Shown here: piece by piece, positions 33,801 to 48,500 of the stretch
How the letters are laid out: every line of letters starts with the position of its first letter
How positions within the stretch are numbered: position 1 is the first letter of the stretch
Assembly: GCA_036924285.1 (NCBI GenBank)
Contig: JAYKYS010000012.1
Coordinates: forward strand, 8,928,001 to 8,992,000
Reading direction: 5' to 3'
Length of the DNA: 64,000 bases
Source of the DNA: Asterella californica
Lineage: Eukaryota; Streptophyta; Marchantiopsida; Marchantiales; Aytoniaceae
Position numbers and translations under genes: made by a program
The notes under the pieces: model-generated
What the model saw: the letters and a program-made list of their open reading frames with translations, nothing else
Database searches by the model: none
Told to the model about the DNA's origin: nothing

Positions 33801-35350
33801 GTTCATAAATCTCATGTAAAAGTTCTATAGTAAGTTCTAGTGAAAATCTGAATATTTATGAGTAATTGTTAAATAACAGTCGTGTCTAGAATTGCAGAAA
33901 AAAACGTGGATCGACGCGTTTACGAAAGTAACAAGATCGATAGAATTAGTTTAATCAATATATCATTTAATAAAGTTAAAAAGAAAATAAACCCAATGTC
34001 AAACTGTTTGAAGAACAGTTTTGTGGTGTTCTTATACATGTTCATGTTTCTGACTATGAAGTTGATGTTCCTTAAGATCCATTTAAGGACTGCAGTGGAG
34101 GAATTTTACTTTGAAACATAAAGGTATATTATTTTTTAATTCTAGAATAAATATAAAGAAGTATGTAGGTACAGATGCTCAAAATTGGTTTCCCTACGAA
34201 GTTGATGTTCCTTAAGATCCATTTAAGGATTGCAGTGGGGGAATTTTACTTTGAAACATAAAGGTATATTATTTTTAATTTCTAGAATGAATATAAAAAA
34301 GTTGATGTTCCTTAAGATCCATTTAAGGACTGCAGTGGGGGGATTTTACTTTGAAACATAAAGGTATATTATTTCTAATTTCTAGAATAAATACAGAGAA
34401 GTTGATGTTCCTTAAGATCCATTTAAGGACTGCAGTGGGGGAATTTTTACTTTGAAACATAAAGGTATATTATTTTTAATTTCTAGAATAAATAGAAAGA
34501 AGTATGTAGGTACAGATGCTGAAAATTGGTTTCCCTCAAAAGGTTTTGAGGCGGGGGAGACTCGAACTCCTGACCCCCAGCAGCTTCTCAGCCTTTTATA
34601 CTGGCGCGCTAGCCTCTTCCGCCACCGCCCTCGATGTCTAGATTATAGACAGGTCCCATTTTATGAACTAACCAGCCAAGTACCACATCGTGAGCAAACA
34701 GTTCTAGACGGTTTGCAAAAATTGCACTCATGTTTGTTGCAGGCTTGTTACCCAATGTCAAACTGTTTGAAGAACAGTTTTGTGGTGTTCCATTTAAGGA
34801 CTGCAGTGGGGGAATTTTACTTTGAAACATAAAGGTATATTATTTTTAATTTCTAGAATAAATATAAATAAGTATGTAGGTACAGATGCTCAAAATTGGT
34901 TTCCCTACGAAGTTGATGTTCCTTAAGATCCATTTAAGGACTGCAGTGGGGGAATTTTACTTTGAAACATAAAGGTATATTATTTTTAATTTCTAGAATG
35001 AATATAAAAAAGTTGATGTTCCTTAAGATCCATTTAAGGACTGCAGTGGGGGGATTTTACTTTGAAACATAAAGGTATATTATTTTTAATTTTAGAATAA
35101 ATACAGAGAAGTTGATGTTCCTTAAGATCCATTTAAGGACTGCAGTGGGGGAATTTTTACTTTGAAACATAAAGGTATATTATTTTTAATTTCTAGAATA
35201 AATATAAAGAAGTTGATGTTCCTTAAGATCCATTTAAGGACTGCAGTGGGGGGATTTTACTTTGAAACATAAAGGTATATTATTTTTAATTTCTAGAATA
35301 AATACAGAGAAGTTGATGTTCCTTAAGATCCATTTAAGGACTGCAGTGGG
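27860..35350. repeat. 3743-bp four-unit block, two tandem copies (super-repeat copy 1)
   Basis: Units with cores at 27973, 28773, 29782 and 30805 recur at 31716, 32516, 33525 and 34548, a constant offset of 3743. Recurrent features include the recombinant junction CCTCAAAACTAATCG (28577 and 32320), the 14-base deletion near 28990 and 32733, and the doubly deleted unit near 31010 and 34753. The same pair of blocks recurs in super-repeat copy 2 at about 47105-54590. Edges are approximate. Confidence 0.88.
31466..31565. repeat. ~100-bp subrepeat (representative)
   Basis: One period of the subrepeat, starting GAAGTTGATGTTCC and ending at the next such start (100 bases here, 98-101 elsewhere). 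Each contains the inverted repeat CCTTAA-GATCCAT-TTAAGG, a PstI site CTGCAG followed by a G run, and an AT-rich half (GGTATATTATTTTTAATTTC). Units carry one to six copies. The last copy before a tRNA-like core usually has an extra T in GGAATTTTTACTTTG and continues into TAGAAAGAAGTATG. Confidence 0.9.
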
Positions 35351-36069
35351 GGAATTTTTACTTTGAAACATAAAGGTATATTATTTTTTATTTCTAGAAT
35401 AAATAGAAAGAAGTATGTAGGTACAGATGCTGAAAATTGGTTTCCCTCAAAAGGTTTTGAGGCGGGGGAGACTCGAACTCCTGACCTCTAGCAGCTTCTC
35501 AGCCTTTTATACTGGCGCGCTAGCCTCTTCCGCCACCGCCCTGGATGTCTAGATTATAGACAGGTCCCATTTTATGAAGTAACCAGCCAAGTACCACATC
35601 GTGAGCAAACAGTTCAAGACGGTTTGCAAAAATTGCACTCATGTTTGTTGCAGGCTTGTTACAAGAACCCCAAGCTGGTGAACCGTATAAGCATGCTCCA
35701 TCAATCACCTTTGGGGAACTTTTGCTCGGTTTCTGTTCATAAATCTCATGTAAAAGTTCTATAGTAAGTTCTAGTGAAAATCTGAATATTTATGAATAAT
35801 TGTTAAATAACAGTCGTGTCTAGAATTGCAGAAAAAAACGTGGATCGACGTGTTTACGAAAGTAACAAGAGCGATAGAATTAGTTTAATCAATATATTAT
35901 TTAATAAAGTTAAAAAAGAAAATAAACCCAATGTCAAACTGTTTGAAGAACAGTTTTGTGGTGTTCTTATACATGTTCGTGTTTCTGACTATGAAGTTGA
36001 TGTTCCTTAAGATCCATTTAAGGACTGCAGTGGGTAAATTTTACTTTGAAACATAAAGGTATATTATTT

Positions 36070-39000
36070 TTAATTTCTAGATGTTCCTTAAGATCCATTT
36101 AAGGACTGCAGTGGGTAAATTTTACTTTGAAACATAAAGGTATATTATTTTTAATTTCTAGAATAAATATAGAGAAGTTGATGTTCCTTAAGATCCATTT
36201 AAGGACTGCAGTGGGGAAATTTTACTTTGAAACATAAAGGTATATTATTTTTAATTTCTAGAATAAATATAGAGAAGTTGATGTTCCTTAAGATCCATTT
36301 AAGGACTGTAGTGGGGGAATTTTTACTTTGAAACATAAAGGTATATTATTTTTAATTTCTAGAATAAAAGAAAGAAGTATGTAGGTACAGATGCTGAAAA
36401 TTGGTTTCCCTATGAAGTTGATGTTCCTTAAGATCCATTTAAGGACTTCAGTGGGGAGATTTTAATTTGAAACATAAAGGTATATTATTTTTAATTTCTA
36501 GAATAAATACAGAGAAGTTGATGTTCCTTAAGATCCATTTAAGGACTGCAGTGGGGGAATTTTTACTTTGAAACATAAAGGTATATTATTTTTAATTTCT
36601 AGAATAAATAGAAAGAAGTATGTAGGTACAGATGCTGAAAATTGGTTTCCCTCAAAAGGTTTTGAGGCGGGGGAGACTTGAACTCCCGACCTCCAGCAGC
36701 TTCTCAGCCTTTTATACTGGCGCGCTAGCCTCTTCCGCCACCGCCCTGGATATCTAGATTATAGACAGGTCCCATTTTATGAACTAACCAGCCAAGTACC
36801 ACATCGTGAGCAAACAGTTCTAGACGGTTTGCAAAAATTGCACTCATGTTTGTTGCAGGCTTGTTACAAGAACCCCAAGCTGGTGAACCGTATAAGCATG
36901 CTCCATCAATCACCTTTGGGGAACTTTTGCTCGGTTTCTGTTCATAAATCTCATGTAAAAGTTCTATAGTAAGTTCTAGTGAAAATCTGAATATCTATGA
37001 GTAATTGTTAAATAGCAGTCGTGTCTAGAATTGCAGAAAAAAACGTGGATCGACGCGTTTATGAGAGTAACAAGAGCGATAGAATTAGTTTAATCAATAT
37101 ATTATTTAATAAAGTTAGAAAAGAAAATAAACCCAATGTCAAACTGTTTGAAGAACAGTTTTGTGGTGTTCTTATACATGTTCGTTTTTCTGACTATGAA
37201 GTTGATGTTCCTTAAGATCCATTTAAGGACTGCAGTGGGGGAATTTTACTTTGAAACATAAAGGTATATTATTTTTAATTTCTAGAATAAATATAAATAA
37301 GTATGTAGGTACAGATGCTCAAAATTGGTTTCCCTACGAAGTTGATGTTCCTTAAGATCCATTTAAGGACTGCAGTGGGGGAATTTTACTTTGAAACATA
37401 AAGGTATATTATTTTTAATTTCTAGAATGAATATAAAGAAGTTGATGTTCCTTAAGATCCATTTAAGGACTGCAGTGGGGGGATTTTACTTTGAAACATA
37501 AAGGTATATTATTTTTAATTTCTAGAATAAATACAGAGAAGTTGATGTTCCTTAAGATCCATTTAAGGACTGCAGTGGGGGAATTTTTACTTTGAAACAT
37601 AAAGGTATATTATTTTTAATTTCTTGAATAAATAGAAAGAAGTATGTAGGTACAGATGCTGAAAATTCGTTTCCCTCAAAAGGTTTTGAGGCGGGGGAGA
37701 CTCGAACTCCCGACCTCCAGCAGCTTCTCAGCCTTTTATACTGGCGCGCTAGCCTCTTCCGCCACCGCCCTGGATGTCTAGATTATAGACAGGTCCCATT
37801 TTATGAAGTAACCAGCCAAGTACCACATCGTGAGCAAACAGTTCTAGACGGTTTGCAAAAATTGCACTCATGTTTGTTGCAGGCTTGTTACAAGAACCCC
37901 AAGCTGGTGAACCGTATAAGCATGCTCCATCAATCACCTTTAGGGAACTTTTGCTCGGTTTCTGTTCATAAATCTCATGTAAAAGTTCTATAGTAAGTTC
38001 TAGTGAAAATCTGAATATTTATGAGTAATTGTTAAATAACAGTCGTGTCTAGAATTGCAGAAAAAAACGTGGATCGACGCGTTTACGAAAGTAACAAGAG
38101 CGATAGAATTAGTTTAATCAATATATTATTTAATAAAGTTAAAAAAGAAAATAAACCCAATGTCAAACTGTTTGAAGAACAGTTTTGTGGTGTTCTTATA
38201 TATGTTCGTGTTTCTGACTATGAAGTTGATGTTCCTTAAGATGCATTTAAGGACTGCAGTGGGGGAATTTTACTTTGAAACATAAAGGTATATTATTTTT
38301 AATTTCTAGAATAAATATAAAGAAGTATGTAGGTACAGATGCTCAAAATTGGTTTCCCTATGAAGTTGATGTTCCTTAAGATCCATTTAAGGACTGTAGT
38401 GGGGGAATTTTACTTTGAAACATAAAGGTATATTATTTTTAATTTCAAGAATGAATATAAAGAAGTTGATGTTCCTTAAGATCCATTTAAGGACTGCAGT
38501 GGGTAAATTTTACTTTGAAACATAAAGGTATATTATTTTTAATTTCTAGAATAAATATAGAGAAGTTGATGTTCATTAAGATCCATTTAAGGACTGCAGT
38601 GGGGAAATTTTACTTTGAAACATAAAGGTATATTATTTTTAATTTCTAGAATAAATATAGAGAAGTTGATGTTCCTTAAGATCCATTTAAGGACTGTAGT
38701 GGGGGAATTTTTACTTTGAAACATAAAGGTATATTATTTTTAATTTCTAGAATAAAAGAAAGAAGTATGTAGGTACAGATGCTGAAAATTGGTTTCCCTA
38801 TGAAGTTGATGTTCCTTAAGATCCATTTAAGGACTTCAGTGGGGAGATTTTAATTTGAAACATAAAGGTATATTATTTTTAATTTCTAGAATAAATACAG
38901 AGAAGTTGATGTTCCTTAAGATCCATTTAAGGACTGCAGTGGGGGAATTTTTACTTTGAAACATAAAGGTATATTATTTTTAATTTCTAGAATAAATAGA

Positions 39001-40850
39001 AAGAAGTATGTAGGTACAGATGCTGAAAATTGGTTTCCCTCAAAAGGTTTTGAGGCGGGGGAGACTTGAACTCCCGACCTCCAGCAGCTTCTCAGCCTTT
39101 TATACTGGCGCGCTAGCCTCTTCCGCCACCGCCCTGGATATCTAGATTATAGACAGGTCCCATTTTATGAACTAACCAGCCAAGTACCACATCGTGAGCA
39201 AACAGTTCTAGACGGTTTGCAAAAATTGCACTCATGTTTGTTGCAGGCTTGTTACAAGAACCCCAAGCTGGTGAACCGTATAAGCATGCTCCATCAATCA
39301 CCTTTGGGGAACTTTTGCTCGGTTTCTGTTCATAAATCTCATGTAAAAGTTCTATAGTAAGTTCTAGTGAAAATCTGAATATCTATGAGTAATTGTTAAA
39401 TAGCAGTCGTGTCTAGAATTGCAGAAAAAAACGTGGATCGACGCGTTTATGAAAGTAACAAGAGCGATAGAATTAGTTTAATCAATATATTATTTAATAA
39501 AGTTAGAAAAGAAAATAAACCCAATGTCAAACTGTTTGAAGAACAGTTTTGTGGTGTTCTTATACATGTTCGTGTTTCTGACTATGAAGTTGATGTTCCT
39601 TAAGATCCATTTAAGGACTGCAGTGGGGGAATTTTACTTTGAAACATAAAGGTATATTATTTTTAATTTCTAGAATAAATATAAAGAAGTATGTAGGTAC
39701 AGATGCTCAAAATTGGTTTCCCTACGAAGTTGATGTTCCTTAAGATCCATTTAAGGACTGCAGTGGGGGAATTTTACTTTGAAACATAAAGGTATATTAT
39801 TTTTAATTTCTAGAATGAATATAAAGAAGTTGATGTTCCTGAAGATCCATTTAAGGACTGCAGTGGGGGGATTTTACTTTGAAACATAAAGGTATATTAT
39901 TTTTAATTTCTAGAATAAATACAGAGAAGTTGATGTTCCTTAAGATCCATTTAAGGACTGCAGTGGGGGAATTTTTACTTTGAAACATAAAGGTATATTA
40001 TTTTTAATTTCTTGAATAAATAGAAAGAAGTATGTAGGTACAGATGCTGAAAATTCGTTTCCCTCAAAAGGTTTTGAGGCGGGGGAGACTCGAACTCCCG
40101 ACCTCCAGCAGCTTCTCAGCCTTTTATACTGGCGCGCTAGCCTCTTCCGCCACCGCCCTGGATGTCTAGATTATAGACAGGTCCCATTTTATGAAGTAAC
40201 CAGCCAAGTACCACATCGTGAGCAAACAGTTCTAGACGGTTTGCAAAAATTGCACTCATGTTTGTTGCAGGCTTGTTACAAGAACCCCAAGCTGGTGAAC
40301 CGTATAAGCATGCTCCATCAATCACCTTTAGGGAACTTTTGCTCGGTTTCTGTTCATAAATCTCATGTAAAAGTTCTATAGTAAGTTCTAGTGAAAATCT
40401 GAATATTTATGAGTAATTGTTAAATAACAGTCGTGTCTAGAATTGCAGAAAAAAACGTGGATCGACGCGTTTACGAAAGTAACAAGAGCGATAGAATTAG
40501 TTTAATCAATATATTATTTAATAAAGTTAAAAAAGAAAATAAACCCAATGTCAAACTGTTTGAAGAACAGTTTTGTGGTGTTCTTATATATGTTCGTGTT
40601 TCTGACTATGAAGTTGATGTTCCTTAAGATGCATTTAAGGACTGCAGTGGGGGAATTTTACTTTGAAACATAAAGGTATATTATTTTTAATTTCTAGAAT
40701 AAATATAAAGAAGTATGTAGGTACAGATGCTCAAAATTGGTTTCCCTATGAAGTTGATGTTCCTTAAGATCCATTTAAGGACTGTAGTGGGGGAATTTTA
40801 CTTTGAAACATAAAGGTATATTATTTTTAATTTCTAGAATGAATATAAAG
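36070..40850. repeat. 2388-bp two-unit block, two tandem copies (super-repeat copy 1)
   Basis: Cores at 36664 and 37688 recur at 39052 and 40076. Shared diagnostic variants are GAGACTTGAACTCCC in the T-arm, GGATATCTAG after the core, AATAGCAGTCG in the body, and AAAATTCGTTTCC before the next core. The equivalent pair lies at about 55310-60090 in super-repeat copy 2. Confidence 0.85.
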
Positions 40851-42535
40851 AAGTTGATGTTCCTTAAGATCCATTTAAGGACTGCAGTGGGTAAATTTTA
40901 CTTTGAAACATAAAGGTATATTATTTTTAATTTCTAGAATAAATACAGAGAAGTTGATGTTCCTTAAGATCCATTTAAGGACTGCAGTGGGGGAATTTTT
41001 ACTTTGAAACATAAAGGTATATTATTTTTAATTTCTAGAATAAATAGAAAGAAGTATGTAGGTACAGATGCTGAAAATTGGTTTCCCTCAAAAGGTTTTG
41101 AGGCGGGGGAGACTCGAACTCCCGACCTCCAGCAGCTTCTCAGCCTTTTATACTGGCGCGCTAGCCTCTTCCGCCACCGCCCTGGATGTCTAGATTATAG
41201 ACAGGTCCCATTTTATGAACTAACCAGCCAAGTACCACATCGTGAGCAAACAGTTCTAGACGGTTTGCAAAAATTGCACTCATGTTTGTTGCAGGCTTGT
41301 TACAAGAACCCCAAGCTGGTGAACCGTATAAGCATGCTCTATCAATCACCTTTGGGGAACTTTTGCTCGGTTTCTGTTCATAAATCTCATGTAAAAGTTC
41401 TATAGTAAGTTCTAGTGAAAATCTGAATATTTATGAGTAATTGTTAAATAACAGTCGTGTCTAGAATTGCAGAAAAAAGCGTGGATCGACGTGTTTACGA
41501 AAGTAACAAGAGCGATAGAATTAGTTTAATCAATATATTATTTAATAAAGTTAAAAAAGAAAATAAACCCAATGTCAAACTGTTTGAAGAACAGTTTTGT
41601 GGTGTTCTTATACATGTTCGTGTTTCTGACTATGAAGTTGATGTTCCTTAAGATCCATTTAAGGACTGCAGTGGGTAAATTTTACTTTGAAACATAAAGG
41701 TATATTATTTTTAATTTCTAGATGTTCCTTAAGATCCATTTAAGGACTGCAGTGGGTAAATTTTACTTTGAAACATAAAGGTATATTATTTTTAATTTCT
41801 AGAATAAATATAGAGAAGTTGATGTTCCTTAAGATCCATTTAAGGACTGCAGTGGGGAAATTTTACTTTGAAACATAAAGGTATATTATTTTTAATTTCT
41901 AGAATAAATATAGAGAAGTTGATGTTCCTTAAGATCCATTTAAGGACTGTAGTGGGGGAATTTTTACTTTGAAACATAAAGGTATATTATTTTTAATTTC
42001 TAGAATAAAAGAAAGAAGTATGTAGGTACAGATGCTGAAAATTGGTTTCCCTATGAAGTTGATGTTCCTTAAGATCCATTTAAGGACTTCAGTGGGGAGA
42101 TTTTAATTTGAAACATAAAGGTATATTATTTTTAATTTCTAAACTAAATATAAAGAAGTATGTAGGTACAGATGCTCAAAATTGGTTTCCCTACGAAGTT
42201 GATGTTCCTTAAGATCCATTTAAGGACTGCAGTGGGGGAATTTTACTTTGAAACATAAAGGTATATTATTTTTAATTTCTAGAATGAATATAAAGAAGTT
42301 GATGTTCCTGAAGATCCATTTAAGGACTGCAGTGGGGGGATTTTACTTTGAAACATAAAGGTATATTATTTTTAATTTCTAGAATAAATACAGAGAAGTT
42401 GATGTTCCTTAAGATCCATTTAAGGACTGCAGTGGGGGAATTTTTACTTTGAAACATAAAGGTATATTATTTTTAATTTCTAGAATAAATAGAAAGAAGT
42501 ATGTAGGTACAGATGCTGAAAATTCGTTTCCCTCA

Positions 42536-45500
42536 AAAGGTTTTGAGGCGGGGGAGACTCGAACTCCCGACCTCCAGCAGCTTCTCAGCCTTTTATACTG
42601 GCGCGCTAGCCTCTTCCGCCACCGCCCTGGATGTCTAGATTATAGACAGGTCCCATTTTATGAACTAACCAGCCAAGTACCACATCGTGAGCAAACAGTT
42701 CTAGACGGTTTGCAAAAATTGCACTCATGTTTGTTGCAGGCTTGTTACAAGAACCCCAAGCTGGTGAACCGTATAAGCATGCTCCATCAATCACCTTTGG
42801 GGAACTTTTGCTCGGTTTCTGTTCATAAATCTCATGTAAAAGTTCTATAGTAAGTTCTAGTGAAAATCTGAATATCTATGAGTAATTGTTAAATAACAGT
42901 CGTGTCTAGAATTGCAGAAAAAAACGTGGATCGACGCGTTTACGAAAGTAACAAGAGCGATAGAATTAGTTTAATCAATATATTATTTAATAAAGTTAAA
43001 AAAGAAAATAAACCCAATGTCAAACTGTTTGAAGAACAGTTTTGTGGTGTTCTTATACATGTTCGTGTTTCTGACTATGAAGTTGATGTTCCTTAAGATC
43101 CATTTAAGGACTGCAGTGGGGGAATTTTACTTTGAAACATAAAGGTATATTATTTTTAATTTCTAGAATAAATATAAAGAAGTATGTAGGTACAGATGCT
43201 CAAAATTGATTTCCCTATGAAGTTGATGTTCCTTAAGATCCATTTAAGGACTGCAGTGGGGGGATTTTAATTTGAAACATAAAGGTAGATTATTTTTAAT
43301 TTCTAGAATAAATATAGAGAAGTTGATGTTCCTTAAGATCCATTTAAGGACTGCAGTGGGGGAATTTTTACTTTGAAACATAAAGGTATATTATTTTTAA
43401 TTTCTAGAATAAATAGAAAGAAGTATGTAGGTACAGATGCTGAAAATTGGTTTCCCTCAAAAGGTTTTGAGGCGGGGGAGACTCGAACTCCCGACCTCCA
43501 GCAGCTTCTCAGCCTTTTATACTGACGCGCTAGCCTCTTCCGCCACCGCCCTGGATGTCTAGATTATAGACAGGTCCCATTTTATGAAGTAACCAGCCAA
43601 GTACCACATCGTGAGCAAACAGTTCTAGACGGTTTGCAAAAATTGCACTCATGTTTGTTGCAGGCTTGTTACAAGAACCCTAAGCAGGTGAACCGTATAA
43701 GCATGCTCCATCAATCACCTTTGGGGAACTTTTGCTCGGTTTCTGTTCATAAATCTCATGTAAAAGTTCTATAGTAAGTTCTAGTGAAAATCTGAATATC
43801 CATGAGTAATTGTTAAATAACAGTCGTGTCTAGAATTGCAGAAAAAAACGTGGATCAACGCGTTTACGAAAGTAACAAGAGCGATAGAATTAGTTTAATC
43901 GATATATTATTTAATAAAGTTAAAAAAGAAAATAAACCCAATGTCAAACTGTTTGAAGAACAGTTTTGTGGTGTTCTTATACATGTTCGTGTTTCTGACT
44001 ATGAAGTTGATGTTCCTTAAGATCCATTTAAGGACTGCAGTGGGGGAATTTTACTTTGAAACATAAAGGTATATTATTTTTAATTTCTAGAATAAATATA
44101 AAGAAGTATGTAGGTACAGATGCTCAAAATTGGTTTCCCTATGAAGTTGATGTTCCTTAAGATCCATTTAAGGACTGCAGTGGGGGGATTTTAATTTGAA
44201 ACATAAAGGTATATTATTTTTAATTTCTAGAATAAATATAGAGAAGTTGATGTTCCTTAAGATCCATTTAAGGACTGCAGTGGAGGAATTTTTGCTTTGA
44301 AACATAATAGTATATTATTTTTAATTTCTAGAATAAATAGAAAGAAGTATGTAGGTACAGATGCTGAAAATTGGTTTCCCTCAAAAGGTTTAGAGGCGGG
44401 GGAGACTCGAACTCCCGACCTCCAGCAGCTTCTCAGCCTTTTATACTGGCGCGCTAGCCTCTTCCGCCACCGCCCTGGATGTCTAGATTATAGACAGGTC
44501 CCATTTTATGAACTAACCAGCCACATTGTGAGCAAACAGTTCTAGACGGATTGCAAAAATTGCACTCATGTTTGTTGCAGGCTTGTTACAAGAACCCCAA
44601 GCTGGTGAACCGTATAAGCATGCTCCATCAATCACCTTTGGGGAACTTTTGCTCGGTTTCTGTTCATAAATCTCATGTAAAAGTTCTATAGTAGGTTCTA
44701 GTGAAAATCTGAATATTTATGAGTAATTGTTAAATAACAGTCATGTCTAGAATTGCAGAAAAAAACATGGATCGACGCGTTTACGAAAGTAACAAGAGCG
44801 ATAGAATTAGTTTAATCGATATATTATTTAATAAAGTTAAAAAAGAAAATAAACCCAATGTCAAACTGTTTGAAGAACAGTTTTGTGGTGTTCTTATACA
44901 TGTTCGTGTTTCTGACTATGAAGTTGATGTTCCTTAAGATCCATTTAAGGACTGCAGTGGGGGAATTTTACTTTGAAACATAAAGGTATATTATTTTTAA
45001 TTTCTAGAATAAATATAAAGAAGTATGTAGGTACAGATGCTCAAAATTGGTTCACCTATGAAGTTGATGTTCCTTAAGATCCATTTAAGGACTGCAGTGG
45101 GGGAATTTTACTTTGAAACATAAAGGTATATTATTTTTAATTTCTAGAATGAATATAAAGAAGTTGATGTTCCTTAAGATCCATTTAAGGACTGCAGTGG
45201 GGGGATTTTACTTTGAAACATAAAGGTATATTATTTGTAATTTCTAGAATAAATATAGAGAAGTTGATGTTCCTTAAGATCCATTTAAGGACTGCAGTGG
45301 GGGAATTTTTACTTTGAAACATAAAGGTATATTATTTTTAATTTCTAGAATAAATAGAAAGAAGTATGTAGGTACAGATCCTGAAAATTGGTTTCCCTCA
45401 AAAGGTTTTGAGGCGGGGGAGACTCGAACTCCCGACCTCCAGCAGCTTCTCAGCCTTTTATACTGGCGCGCTAGCCTCTTCCGCCACCGTCCTGGATGTC

Positions 45501-48500
45501 TAGATTATAGACAGGTCCCATTTTATGAACTAACCAGCCAAGTACCAGATCGTGAGCAAACAGTTCTAGACGGTTTGCAAAAATTGCACTCATGTTTGTT
45601 GCAGGCTTGTTACAAGAACCCCAAGCTGGTGAACCGTATAAGCATGCTCCATCAATCACCTTTGGGGAACTTTTGCTCGGTTTCGGTTCATAAATCTCAT
45701 GTAAAAGTTCTATAGTAAGTTCTAGTGAAAATCTGAATATTTATGAGTAATTGTTAAATAACAGTCGTGTCTAGAATTGCAGAAAAAAACGTGGATCGAC
45801 GCGTTTACGAAAGTAACAAGAGCGATAGAATTAGTTTAATCAATATATTATTTAATAAAGTTAAAAAAGAAAATAAACCTAATGTCAAACTGTTTGGAGA
45901 ACAGTTTTGTGGTGTTCTTATACATGTTCGTGTTTCTGACTATGAAGTTGATGTTCCTTAAGATCCATTTAAGGACTGCAGTGGGGGAATTTTACTTTGA
46001 AACATAAAGGTATATTATTTTTAATTTCTAAAATAAATATAAAGAAGTATGTAGGTACAGATGCTCAAAATTGGTTTCCCTATGAAGTTGATGTTCCTTA
46101 AGATCCATTTAAGGACTGCAGTGGGGGAATTTTACTTTGAAACATAAAGGTATATTATTTTTAATTTCTAGAATGAATATAAAGAAGTTGATGTTCCTTA
46201 AGATCCATTTAAGGACTGCAGTGGGGGGATTTTACTTTGAAACATAAAGGTATATTATTATTAATGTCTAGAATAAATATAGAGAAGTTGATGTTCCTGA
46301 AGATCCATTTAAGGACTGCAGGGGGGAAATTTTACTTTGAAACATAAAGGTATATTACTTTTAATTTCTAGAATAAATAGAAAGAAGTATGTAGGTACAG
46401 ATGCTGAAAATTGGTTTCCCTCAAAAGGTTTTGAGGGAGGGGAGACTCGAACTCCCGACCTCCAGCAGCTTCTCAGCCTTTTATACTGGCGAGCTAGCCT
46501 CTTCCGCCACCACCCTGGATGTCAAGATTATAGACAGGTCCCATTTTATGAACTAACCAGCCAAGTACCACATCGTGAGCAAACAGTTCTAGACGGTTTG
46601 CAAAAATTGCACTCATGTTTGTTGCAGGCTTGTTACAAGAACCCCAAGCTGGTGAACCGTATAAGCATGCTCCATCAATCACCTTTGGGGAACTTTTGCT
46701 CGGTTTCTGTTCATAAATCTCATGTAAAAGTTCTATAGTAAGTTCTAGTGAAAATCTGAATATTTATGAGTAATTGTTAAATAACAGTCGTGTCTAGAAT
46801 TGCAGAAAAAAACGTGGATCGACGCGTTTACGAAAGTAACAAGAGCGATAGAATTAGTTTAATCAATATATTATTTAATAAAGTTAAAAAAGAAAATAAA
46901 CCCAATGTCAAACTGTTTGGAGAACAGTTTTGTGGTGTTCTTATACATGTTCGTGTTTCTGACTATGAAGTTGATGTTCCTTAAGATCCATTTAAGGACT
47001 GCAGTGGGGGAATTTTACTTTGAAACATAAAGGTATATTATTTTTAATTTCTAGAATAAATATAGAGAAGTTGATGTTCCTTAAGATCCATTTAAGGACT
47101 GCAGTGGGGGAATTTTTACTTTGAAACATAAAGGTATATTATTTTTAATTTCTAGAATAAATAGAAAGAAGTATGTAGGTACAGATGCTGAAAATTGGTT
47201 TCCCTCAAAAGGTTTTGAGGGAGGGGAGACTCGAACTCCTGACCTCCAGCAGCTTCTCAGCCTTTTATACTGGGGCGCTAGCCTCTTCCGCCACCACCCT
47301 GGATGTCTAGATTATAGACAGGTCCCATTTTATGAACTAACCAGCCAAGTACCACATCGTGAGCAAACAGTTCTAGACGGTTTGCAAAAATTGCACTCAT
47401 GTTTGTTGCAGGCTTGTTACAAGAACCCCAAGCTGGTGAACCGTATAAGCATGCTCCATCAATCACCTTTGGGGAACTTTTGCTCGGTTTCTGTTCATAA
47501 ATCTCATGTAAAAGTTCTATAGTAAGTTCTAGTGAAAATCTGAATATTTATGAGTAATTGTTAAATAACAGTCGTGTCTAGAATTGCAGAAAAAAACGTG
47601 GATTGACGCGTTTACGAAAGAAACAAGAGCGATAAAATTAGTTTAATCGATATATTATTTAAAAAAGTTAAAAAAGAAAATAAACCCAATGTCAAACTGT
47701 TTGAAGAACAGTTTTGTGGTGTTCTTATACATGTTCGTGTTTCTGACTATGAAGTTGATGTTCCTTAAGATCCATTTAAGGACTGCAGTGGGGGAATTTT
47801 ACTTTGAAAATTGGTTTCCCTCAAAACTAATCGATATATTATTTAATAAAGTTAAAAAAGAAAATAAACTCAATGTCAAACTGTTTGAAGAACAGTTTTG
47901 TGGTGTTCTTATACATGTTCGTGTTTCTGACTATGAAGTTGATGTTCCTTAAGATCCATTTAAGGACTGCAGTGGGGGAATTTTACTTTGAAAATTGGTT
48001 TCCCTCAAAAGGTTTTGAGGCGGGGGAGACTCGAACTCCCGACCTCCAGCAGCTTCTCAGCCTTTTATACTGGCGCGCTAGCCTCTTCCGCCACCGCCCT
48101 CGATGTCTAGATTATAGACAGGTCCCATTTTATGAACTAACCAGCCAAGTACCACATCGTGAGCAAACAGTTCAAGACGGTTTGCAAACATTGCACTCAT
48201 GTTTGTTGCAGGCTTGTTACAAGAACCCTATAAGCATGCTCCATCAATCACCTTTGGGGAACTTTTGCTCGGTTTCTGTTCATAAATCTCATGTAAAAGT
48301 TCTATAGTAAGTTCTAGTGAAAATCTGAATATTTATGAGTAATTGTTAAATAACAGTCGTGTCTAGAATTGCAGAAAAAAACGTGGATCGACGCGTTTAC
48401 GAAAGTAAAAAGAGCGATAGAATTAGTTTAATCAATATATTATTTAATAAAGTTAAAAAAGAAAATAAACCCAATGTCAAACTGTTTGAAGAACAGTTTT

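Larger units (their letters stand above)
23290..42535. repeat. 19.24-kb super-repeat, copy 1
   Basis: Nineteen consecutive satellite units, from the core at 23300 up to the core at 42545, recur in the same order at an offset of 19243-19245 bases. Unit-specific oddities recur at the same offset: the unit with CCACATTGTG at 25276, the doubly deleted unit near 31000, and the short subrepeat near 36080. Boundaries are approximate. Upstream of about 23290 the correspondence with 42.4-42.5 kb fails, since the latter instead carries the AAAATTCG variant. Confidence 0.9.
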
